A stretch of DNA of 5,846 nucleotides from the NCBI GenBank assembly GCA_903832395.1, contig CAILBF010000237.1, positions 1 to 5,846 on the forward strand, written 5' to 3'. Below the pieces are notes generated by a model. The model had not been told where the DNA came from and made no database searches. It saw nothing but the letters and a program-made list of their open reading frames with translations. Of the stretch, positions 1-5,488 are shown piece by piece; positions within the stretch are counted from its first letter, which is position 1; every line of letters starts with the position of its first letter. The DNA comes from an uncultured Actinomycetes bacterium (GTDB lineage: Bacteria; Actinomycetota; Actinomycetes; Nanopelagicales; Nanopelagicaceae). Made by a program: the position numbers and the translations under genes.

Positions 1-468
1 GGTGGCCAAGACAATCCAGGCGAAAGTTTGTTGAACTTCTTTAACCCAAAGGCCAGAAAAGCTTACGAAGCCCAGACCCGTGATCGGGCGATGGAGCTTT
101 TGCAACAGATCGGAATTGAGCGCTTCGCCCATGAATACGCCGGAATTCTCTCGGGCGGGCAGCGAAAGCTGTTGGATTTAGCGCGAGCTCTAATGGCCAA
201 CCCAACCATGTTGTTGTTGGATGAGCCATTTGCTGGGGTAAACCCGACTTTGGTCGAAAAATTATTGGAGGTGCTGCAAGCCCTTCGCACCAAACATCAC
301 TTGACGTTCCTGCTCATCGAGCATGATTTAGAGACAGTTATGAATATCTCTGACCGAGTCATTGTCATGGCCGAGGGCAGAGTTATTGCCGATGGCGCAC
401 CAAACTCTATTTATCAAAATCAAGCGGTAATCGACGCCTATCTCGGTACGCGAAAGGCAACCTCATGA
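1..468 (+). CDS. livG: LivG-type branched-chain amino acid ABC transporter ATPase, C-terminal part (5' end outside window)
   Basis: This is one of the two cytoplasmic ATPases that power a Liv/HAAT-family importer. The frame is open from base 1, so the gene is cut by the window edge and the TTG codons near base 28 are not its start; 155 codons are visible, about 60% of a usual ~255-residue LivG. Walker A and Q-loop lie upstream. Counting from the first visible codon, the ABC signature LSGGQ is at 50-54, Walker B (MLLLDEP, catalytic E75) at 70-76, the D-loop region (AGVNP) just after, and the H-loop histidine of LLIEHD at 108. The residues before the signature (GQDNPGES) match the family's Q-x-GE segment, and the signature followed by RKLLDLARALM is LivG-like. 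Its stop overlaps the livF start (ATGA), indicating translational coupling. LivG is preferred over LivF because of the true H-loop histidine and the position ahead of a LivF. Confidence 0.9.
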   Translation, partial: GGQDNPGESLLNFFNPKARKAYEAQTRDRAMELLQQIGIERFAHEYAGILSGGQRKLLDLARALMANPTMLLLDEPFAGVNPTLVEKLLEVLQALRTKHHLTFLLIEHDLETVMNISDRVIVMAEGRVIADGAPNSIYQNQAVIDAYLGTRKATS

Positions 469-1202
469 CTCAACCGTTGATAAAGATATCTAACCTCGAA
501 GGTGGTTATGGAGATGTCAAGATTCTCAATGGCGTAAACATTGAGGTGCCTGAAAAATCTATCGTGACAATTGTTGGTCCCAACGGTGCTGGAAAATCCA
601 CCATCATGAAAGCAATCTACGGAATTGCTCGGGTGACGGCAGGCTCAGCAACAATTATGCGTGACGGTAAAGAAGTTAACATTCTTGCCACGAAGCCGTA
701 CAACCTCTCAAAAATCGGGATCGGCTACGTGCCACAGATAGAGAACATATTTGTCGCTATGACAATCGATGAGAACTTAGACGTTGGATATATTCCTGAG
801 ACCGGTAAGAGTCTTGAAGAGCTCAAAGAGAGTATGTATGTAAGGTATCCAGATCTTGTCTCTCGAAAGAAAGATCGCGCCGGACAACTCTCAGGTGGTC
901 AACGCCAAATGTTGGCATTGGCTCGGGCATTGATGTCGGCCCCCGATGTTCTCTTACTTGATGAACCTTCCGCAGGGTTAGCACCGGCCCTTGTCGATCA
1001 GTTATTTGATGAACTGGTCCGAATTAATAACAGTGGTGTAACGATTTTGATGGTTGAACAAAATGCGCGGCGAGCCTTAGAGATATCTACTTACGGGTAC
1101 GTCCTAGATATGGGTAAGAATCGCCATGAGGGTCCTGGGGCGGCCCTTGCTGTGGACCCTGCGATTGTCGGTATCTACTTTGGCAAAAGAAATCAAGGTT
1201 GA
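465..1202 (+). CDS. livF: LivF-type branched-chain amino acid ABC transporter ATPase
   Basis: This is the second ATPase of the Liv/HAAT importer, pairing with LivG under the LivH/LivM permeases. At 245 residues it is full length for LivF (~235-245). Visible motifs are an A-loop tyrosine (Y15 in GGYG), Walker A GPNGAGKST at 38-46, Q-loop Q91 (VPQ), signature LSGGQ at 142-146 and Walker B VLLLDEP at 162-168 (catalytic E167). The H-loop position reads VEQNA, with glutamine instead of histidine; this is the normal LivF state (E. coli LivF also has VEQNA), so it is not a defect and it separates LivF from LivG. The ATG at 465 is supported by the 4-base ATGA overlap with livG and a weak AGG a few bases upstream. 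Substrate specificity cannot be read from an ATPase; leucine, isoleucine and valine are the family default, but related systems carry urea, amides or aromatic acids. Confidence 0.93.
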   Translation: MTQPLIKISNLEGGYGDVKILNGVNIEVPEKSIVTIVGPNGAGKSTIMKAIYGIARVTAGSATIMRDGKEVNILATKPYNLSKIGIGYVPQIENIFVAMTIDENLDVGYIPETGKSLEELKESMYVRYPDLVSRKKDRAGQLSGGQRQMLALARALMSAPDVLLLDEPSAGLAPALVDQLFDELVRINNSGVTILMVEQNARRALEISTYGYVLDMGKNRHEGPGAALAVDPAIVGIYFGKRNQG

Positions 1203-1260
1203 TACCTCTCATTTCCTAGATTTTCTTCTCTTTTTGAGCCCTGGGTGCCATACTTGCCGA

Positions 1261-1284
1261 GTTAATTGACGGCCGTCAATTAAC
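1261..1284. promoter_or_regulatory. Perfect 24-bp palindrome upstream of livK, operator-like
   Basis: The half-site GTTAATTGACGG is followed directly by its exact reverse complement, so all 24 bases are symmetric with no central spacer. The TTGACG inside it (1266-1271) could be a -35 element, with TTAAAT at 1291-1296 as a weak -10 (19-base spacing, longer than the usual 17). A dimeric repressor binding the palindrome would then cover the promoter. As RNA it could fold as a 10-bp stem with a GGCC loop, but no T run follows, so it does not look like an intrinsic terminator. The palindrome is seen directly; the operator role is inference. Confidence 0.5.
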
Positions 1285-1303
1285 AACAACTTAAATCACC
1301 CTC

Positions 1304-1310
1304 GAGGAGA
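1304..1310 (+). promoter_or_regulatory. Strong Shine-Dalgarno of livK
   Basis: GAGGAGA matches the anti-SD of 16S rRNA, with AGGAG ending 9 bases before the ATG at 1319. It is the strongest ribosome binding site in the window and fixes the livK start. Confidence 0.8.
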
Positions 1311-1318
1311 GTTCTTCT

Positions 1319-2578
1319 ATGAAGAAAAAAAGTACTTTACTTATCGCTGGTGCCGCAGTTGCGGCCTCGGCGTTATTTGTTTCAGCGGTTCCAGCCAATG
1401 CTGCTGGTCTTAACATCCGCGTCGGCTCAGTTCAACCAATGTCAGGTGCAGGTTTTGCTGCATATGGAACTGGTTTAGCTAACGCCGCCGCATTTGGTGT
1501 TACATCAGTTCAGGCAGCAATGACTGCTGCTGGCGTAGGCGGCTCTTGCAAGATGGTAGCTCAAGAAGATTCTGTTTCTGATGCTCCATCTGTTGTACGT
1601 GAAGCTGCAACTAAGTTAGTTGCATCTGACAAAGTCAACTTCATCATTGGCTCATTAACATCAGGTGCATCCCTTGAAGTTGGAGCTGTTACAGCTGCTG
1701 CATCAGGCGTTATCGCAATTGCATCTGCAGCATCATCACCTGCACTAACAACTTTCCAGGACAATGACACATTGTTCCGCACATACCCATCAGATCTACT
1801 ACAAGCCAAGGCTTTAGTAACTGCAATTTCAAATGCAAATGGCAATACGTCATGGGTAACTGTTGGTGCAATTAACAACTCATTCGGAACTGGTCTTGCA
1901 ACAGCTTTCAAGAAAGCTTGGATCCGTAATGGCGGTCACATCGGCGGAACTGTTCTATGGAATGCAGGCGCAGCTTCATATGATTCAGAAGCAGCAGCTC
2001 TTGTAAAGACTAAGCACGATGCTTTCATGTTTGTTGACTACCCAGATTCATTCGCAAAGATGGCACCTGCACTAGCACGTACAAAGAAGTGGGATGCAAG
2101 CAAGACTTTCATGACTGAGGCATTCAATGATGACTCAGCGATTGCTACAGTCGGCGCTTCACTTATGAACGGTATTCGCGGAACTTCCGCTAAAGGCAAT
2201 GGAACTGATGCTGCCGCATGGCACACAGCGTTCCTAGCTGCCTACCCAAAGAATCCAGGAACTTTCGTTGATGGTTCAGGTTTCGATGGTGCAGTTCTAG
2301 CCTGTCTTGCAGGAATTTATGCAAGCTCAACTAGCTCGAAGGCTCTTGCTAAGGGACTTCGCGCAGTAGGCGGAAACAGTGGCGGAACTGCTTATTCATG
2401 GAACCAATTGACAGCTGCAGTTAAAGATGTTGCCGCTGGAAAGCCAATCACTTACAACGGTGTTTGGGGTTACACAAAGATGGATAAGGCTGGAGACCCA
2501 TCGGGTGGAGCTTTTGAAGTCTGGGCTGTGAAGAGTGGTGTAATCATTCACGATTCTAAGCTTGACGTTAAGTTCTAA
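1319..2578 (+). CDS. livK: LivK-type branched-chain amino acid ABC transporter substrate-binding protein
   Basis: This is the extracytoplasmic solute receptor that delivers ligand to the importer encoded upstream. It is 419 residues long, typical of type I periplasmic-binding proteins of the Leu/Ile/Val family. A Sec signal peptide is clear: KKK at 2-4, a hydrophobic core at about 7-24, and an A-N-A signal peptidase I site at 26-28 with the mature chain starting near A29. No cysteine lies near the site (the only cysteines are C77 and C329), so there is no lipobox. The mature protein opens with IRVGSVQPMSG, the family's first strand and ligand-loop region, and later has FIIGSLTSGASLEVGAV and AIASAASSPALT, matching the segments that bind the amino acid's carboxylate and amine. 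Codons strongly favour GCA/GCT, TCA, CCA and ACT after the first ~25, unlike the ATPase genes, suggesting high expression. Ligand could be another amino acid or a small amide; the fold does not settle it. Confidence 0.88.
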   Translation: MKKKSTLLIAGAAVAASALFVSAVPANAAGLNIRVGSVQPMSGAGFAAYGTGLANAAAFGVTSVQAAMTAAGVGGSCKMVAQEDSVSDAPSVVREAATKLVASDKVNFIIGSLTSGASLEVGAVTAAASGVIAIASAASSPALTTFQDNDTLFRTYPSDLLQAKALVTAISNANGNTSWVTVGAINNSFGTGLATAFKKAWIRNGGHIGGTVLWNAGAASYDSEAAALVKTKHDAFMFVDYPDSFAKMAPALARTKKWDASKTFMTEAFNDDSAIATVGASLMNGIRGTSAKGNGTDAAAWHTAFLAAYPKNPGTFVDGSGFDGAVLACLAGIYASSTSSKALAKGLRAVGGNSGGTAYSWNQLTAAVKDVAAGKPITYNGVWGYTKMDKAGDPSGGAFEVWAVKSGVIIHDSKLDVKF

Positions 2579-2602
2579 TCTAAAGAACTAACTCTTTGTA
2601 GT

Positions 2603-2659
2603 TACCGCATTCACTACCTTCGTAATAGAAAGCAATTTCTAAAGGTAGTGGATGCGGTG
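2603..2659. terminator. Long hairpin between convergent genes, probable bidirectional terminator
   Basis: Arms ACCGCATTCACTACCTT (2604-2620) and AAGGTAGTGGATGCGGT (2642-2658) pair over 17 positions. The one non-Watson-Crick position is a U-G wobble in the + strand RNA. The inner part folds again: TAGAAA (2626-2631) pairs with TTTCTA (2636-2641) around a GCAA tetraloop, leaving only a 5-base bulge (CGTAA). The structure begins 25 bases after the livK stop and abuts the stop codon of the - strand mutase subunit, so both convergent transcripts would end in it. Neither side has a good T tract, so termination might need Rho or the hairpin may mainly protect 3' ends. Confidence 0.65.
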
Positions 2660-3058
2660 CTATATAGAGGCTTTTAAAGAATCCTTAAGCCAGTCGACAA
2701 TCTCTTGGGTCGGGGCTCCAGGAGTAAAAATCTCCCCTACTCCCAATGTAATAAGTTTTTGACGATCAGCTTCAGGAATGATTCCTCCGCCAAAGACTAA
2801 AATTTCTGGCGCTCCCTGTACTTTAAGTAGTTCAAGAACTTTCGTGAACAGCGTCATATGGGCCCCGGAAAGAACCGAAAGTCCAATAGCCTTAACATCT
2901 TCTTGAATGGCAGTAGCAACAATCTGATCGGGGGTCTGATGAAGTCCGGTATATATAACTTCAAAACCAGCATCACGCAATACCCGGGCAATAATTTTGG
3001 CGCCACGATCGTGACCATCTAATCCAGGCTTGGCAATGACAATACGAATGGGAGGCAT
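2660..3058 (-). CDS. Stand-alone cobalamin-binding small subunit of a B12-dependent acyl-CoA mutase
   Basis: This is the B12-binding Rossmann-like subunit of a methylmalonyl-CoA-mutase-family enzyme, which rearranges acyl-CoA carbon skeletons using adenosylcobalamin. At 132 residues it equals the family's C-terminal domain alone, as in archaeal-type MCM and in the small subunits of isobutyryl-CoA and 2-hydroxyisobutyryl-CoA mutases. The DxHxxG motif is at 14-19 (DGHDRG, with H16 as the lower axial cobalt ligand), the S-x-L motif at 61-63 and the GGG motif at 90-92 (FGGGIIPEAD). The N-terminus (PPIRIVIAKPGLDGHDRG) is the canonical start of this domain, so the ATG whose A is at 3058 is secure. 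A large catalytic subunit must be encoded elsewhere. The divergent neighbour is the MeaB-type chaperone of these mutases. Methylmalonyl-CoA mutase is the simplest reading, fitting propionyl-CoA from valine and isoleucine; isobutyryl-CoA mutase is a real alternative that this subunit cannot exclude. Confidence 0.9.
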   Translation of the reverse strand: MPPIRIVIAKPGLDGHDRGAKIIARVLRDAGFEVIYTGLHQTPDQIVATAIQEDVKAIGLSVLSGAHMTLFTKVLELLKVQGAPEILVFGGGIIPEADRQKLITLGVGEIFTPGAPTQEIVDWLKDSLKASI

Positions 3059-3064
3059 GGATTG

Positions 3065-3093
3065 AAGATAGCAATTCAGAGCCCCAATTACAA
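3065..3093 (-). promoter_or_regulatory. Candidate promoter of the mutase subunit, leaderless type
   Basis: Read on the - strand, TTGTAA (+ coordinates 3088-3093) is followed by exactly 17 bases and then TATCTT (3065-3070), preceded by TGC like an extended -10. Each hexamer matches 4 of 6 consensus bases. The start ATG follows after only 6 bases, so transcription would begin at or next to the A of the ATG. No Shine-Dalgarno precedes the gene, which agrees with a leaderless mRNA, a common arrangement in Actinobacteria. Confidence 0.5.
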
Positions 3094-3122
3094 CATGCCT
3101 TTATTGGTGGTGCTGTTCTAAT

Positions 3123-3887
3123 ATGTCACACATGTCCTCAGGCGCTAACTCCGAGCAGCAATGGCAGGAATTACTCAGTTCGATTACGCGTGCAAATCCA
3201 CGCGATTTAGCTCGAGCAATTTCCTTAGTTGAAAATGACTCAACGTTAAAGGTTCATTCAGCGGTTTCTAATTCGCAAGTAATAGGTATCACTGGGGCGC
3301 CAGGCGTTGGTAAATCAACGACGGTAAACGCCCTTATTGCAGCGCTGCGTTCCCACAACAAGAGCATTGCCGTCCTTGCAGTCGATCCATCGTCGCCGAT
3401 TTCAGGTGGAGCACTACTGGGCGATCGGATTCGCTTAGGTGAACATTTCCTAGATCCAGAAGTCTTCATACGTTCCTTGGCTACCCGCGGCCACTTAGGC
3501 GGCCTGTCGGCAACGATTGAGTCGGTAATAAATCTGACGAAGCTGGCTGGCTTTGATTACATTTTTGTTGAAACAGTAGGTGTCGGCCAAAGTGAAGTAG
3601 AGGTAATGAAATACGTCCAAACTGTTGTGGTTGTCATGGCTCCCGGTATGGGCGACGGAATACAGGCCTCTAAAGCTGGGATTCTAGAGATCGGCGACAT
3701 CTTCCTCGTGAATAAATCAGATCGCGATGGTGCCAAAGAGAGCGCAAAAGAGCTTGAAAGTTCTTTACACCTGTCAGCTAAGCCTCTAAATTGGCAGCCG
3801 ATAGTTCTGTTGGGGGCGATGGAGAAATCAGTAGGGGTCGATGAGTTAATTAGTGCGATAAAAAAACACGGGGAGATAATGAAATGA
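3123..3887 (+). CDS. meaB: Short MeaB/ArgK-type G3E GTPase, B12 mutase chaperone
   Basis: MeaB-family GTPases gate adenosylcobalamin loading into methylmalonyl-CoA-type mutases and protect or reactivate them. Visible motifs are Walker A GAPGVGKST at 58-66, the AVDPSSP segment with the following GDRIRL loop, the switch II region VETVGVGQSE at 149-158 and the base-specificity motif NKSD at 197-200. A helical N-terminal segment of about 50 residues precedes the G domain, as in the family. The protein has 254 residues, against about 330 in well-known members such as M. extorquens MeaB and E. coli YgfD. It ends soon after the last G-domain segment and lacks the C-terminal arm involved in dimer formation. 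The start is uncertain: M1 (3123) and M4 (3132) are both possible and neither has a good SD. It diverges from the mutase small subunit and heads an operon, overlapping the ligase gene by ATGA. The old 'ArgK transport kinase' name should not be used as a function. Confidence 0.88.
   Translation: MSHMSSGANSEQQWQELLSSITRANPRDLARAISLVENDSTLKVHSAVSNSQVIGITGAPGVGKSTTVNALIAALRSHNKSIAVLAVDPSSPISGGALLGDRIRLGEHFLDPEVFIRSLATRGHLGGLSATIESVINLTKLAGFDYIFVETVGVGQSEVEVMKYVQTVVVVMAPGMGDGIQASKAGILEIGDIFLVNKSDRDGAKESAKELESSLHLSAKPLNWQPIVLLGAMEKSVGVDELISAIKKHGEIMK
3870..3875 (+). promoter_or_regulatory. Shine-Dalgarno of the CoA ligase gene inside the meaB 3' end
   Basis: GGGGAG lies 8 bases before the ATG at 3884. 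It supports that start over the next in-frame ATG at 3890 and shows that the ligase has its own ribosome loading besides coupling to meaB. Confidence 0.65.
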
Positions 3888-5488
3888 GTATGTTCAAAAC
3901 TGGCCATATAGATAATTTCACGCGCGAAAATCTGCCGCCACGTGATCAGTGGCCTTGGCTCAATCAAGCCTTCATTGATGCCAATTATGCCGAACGGATT
4001 AATGCTAGTTATGAATTAATTGATAAGACCATTGAACTTGTTGGACCGGATAAATTGGCAATAATCGCGGCGGATGGAAACTATACCTACGGGCAACTCC
4101 TTGCAAAAATTTCACAAATGGCAAACTACTTCGAATCTATCGGCGTAAAGCCCGGAAACCGTATTTTACTTCGCGGTCCGAATAGTGCCTCTCTAGTAAT
4201 TCTATGGTTGGCAATTCTTCGAGTTGGCGCCGTTGCGGTAACGACAATTCACTTACAGCGAGCCAATGAGTTAGAGAAGATGCTCGGTGTCGCTAAAGTC
4301 CAATACGCCCTCATTGATCATAGATTCATGGAGGACTGGAACTTGGTAAGTAATTTCGATGGCCAGACTTTGATTTATGGTGGCGAGAATGATGTGTTCG
4401 CAAAGGCCGCTGCATTTCCAACCACACACACGGCCTGTGACACCGCAAGTGATGACGTTAGCATTCTGGCGTTTACATCGGGATCAACTGGCATACCAAA
4501 GGCAACAATTCACTTTCACCGCGATATTTTGGCGATTGCCGATACTTTCTCCAAAGAGATTCTCAAACCCCTGCACGATGATGTTTTTGCTTGTTCCGCG
4601 CCTCTCGCATTTACTTTTGGTCTCGGTGCAAGCGTGGTATTCCCATTTAGAGTTGGAGCAACGACCTTGCTGCTTGAAGGTGCGCCACCTCCGGTATTAA
4701 TCGAAAAGGTACGCGAGAACAAAGTGAGCGTGCTATTTACTGCGCCTACGGCTTACAGGGCTATTTTGAAATCAACACCAAATCTAGATCTTCCATCTCT
4801 GCGCCGCTGTGTCTCAGCTGGTGAGCACCTTCCCGAATCAACATGGACATCGTGGTTTGAAGCCACGGGCTTAAAAATAATCGATGGCATTGGTGCAACT
4901 GAGATGCTCCACATCTTTATTTCGGCATCGGATGAAGCGATTGTTCCTGGAATGACTGGAAAAGTTGTTCCAGGCTATGAAGCCATAATCGTCAATGAGG
5001 ATTTCGATGAACTTCCAACAGGGGAAATTGGATTTTTAGCCGTCCGAGGTCCAACTGGAGTCCGTTACTTAAATGATGTTCGTCAAAATGTTTATTCTGT
5101 ACATGGCTGGAACGTGACAGGTGATCTCTACTTACAGGATGCCAATGGGTATTTTAAATACCAGTCAAGAGCAGATGACATGATTATTTCAAGTGGCTAT
5201 AACATCGCCGCCCCTGAAGTTGAAAATGCCTTGCTTTCACATAGTGCAGTCGCTGAGGTTGCTGTAGTCGGCGAGCCAGATGAAGAGCGTGGAATGCTCG
5301 TCGTTGCCTATATTGTTCTGCAGAGCGATGTGGCTGAGAGTGCTGAGCTCATCAAAGAGCTACAAGACCATGTGAAGCAGAAAATTGCACCGTTTAAGTA
5401 TCCTAGGCGAATAGTTTTCGTTAAATCCCTTCCTAAAACCACTACCGGCAAATTGCAACGCTTCCGCCTTAAAGTAGAAGATAAGTGA
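3884..5488 (+). CDS. Acyl-CoA synthetase of the benzoate/2-aminobenzoate-CoA ligase group
   Basis: This ANL-superfamily enzyme adenylates a carboxylic acid with ATP and transfers it to CoA in the cytoplasm. At 534 residues it is full length. The phosphate-binding A3 motif TSGSTGIPKA is at 198-207 (the last residue is Ala where Gly is usual). A5 (DGIGATEM, with T339 and E340) is at 334-341, A7 (TGD) at 412-414, and A8 at about 429-450 with the hinge region RADDMI and a GYNI segment. The catalytic A10 lysine is K523 in TTTGKLQRF. The stretch after A3 (HFHRDILAIADTF, then LAFTFGLGASVVFPFR) is what I recall from proteins annotated as 2-aminobenzoate-CoA ligase, and the alignable length and N-terminus agree with that group. 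The substrate is likely an aromatic acid such as anthranilate or benzoate, but many annotations in this group are untested. It lies between meaB and a kynurenine-formamidase-like gene, overlapping both by 4 bases; the latter supports anthranilate. Confidence 0.8.
   Translation: MSMFKTGHIDNFTRENLPPRDQWPWLNQAFIDANYAERINASYELIDKTIELVGPDKLAIIAADGNYTYGQLLAKISQMANYFESIGVKPGNRILLRGPNSASLVILWLAILRVGAVAVTTIHLQRANELEKMLGVAKVQYALIDHRFMEDWNLVSNFDGQTLIYGGENDVFAKAAAFPTTHTACDTASDDVSILAFTSGSTGIPKATIHFHRDILAIADTFSKEILKPLHDDVFACSAPLAFTFGLGASVVFPFRVGATTLLLEGAPPPVLIEKVRENKVSVLFTAPTAYRAILKSTPNLDLPSLRRCVSAGEHLPESTWTSWFEATGLKIIDGIGATEMLHIFISASDEAIVPGMTGKVVPGYEAIIVNEDFDELPTGEIGFLAVRGPTGVRYLNDVRQNVYSVHGWNVTGDLYLQDANGYFKYQSRADDMIISSGYNIAAPEVENALLSHSAVAEVAVVGEPDEERGMLVVAYIVLQSDVAESAELIKELQDHVKQKIAPFKYPRRIVFVKSLPKTTTGKLQRFRLKVEDK

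Larger units (their letters stand above)
1203..1318. other. livF-livK intergenic region
   Basis: This 116-base gap begins with a pyrimidine-rich stretch (about 1204-1235), contains a perfect palindrome at 1261-1284 and ends with a strong Shine-Dalgarno. I see no ORF and no hairpin followed by a T tract. It is the likely place for livK to gain a separate promoter or for the operon transcript to be processed, which would allow more binding protein than ATPase. Confidence 0.6.

Noticed and set aside
28..468. A complete short ATPase starting at the TTG codon at 28
   Set aside because: The frame stays open to base 1 and encodes conserved LivG residues before the TTG (GQDNPGES). The gene is cut by the window edge, not short.
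1026..1090. LivF H-loop histidine replaced by glutamine, suggesting a dead ATPase
   Set aside because: VEQNA is the standard LivF form, so this is a family trait and not a defect.
1261..1284. Palindrome as an intrinsic terminator of livF
   Set aside because: No T run follows on either strand, and the 24-base symmetry without a spacer is more like a protein binding site.
1561..1911. 116-codon - strand reading frame inside livK
   Set aside because: It lies opposite a clear binding-protein gene, has no recognisable motif or SD, and follows from the biased codon use of livK.
3557..3967. 136-codon - strand reading frame across meaB and the ligase start
   Set aside because: It is antisense to two well-supported overlapping genes and shows no family motif.
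4377..4700. 107-codon + strand reading frame inside the ligase gene
   Set aside because: It is an out-of-frame shadow covering the conserved A3 region of the ligase; no SD and low-complexity composition.
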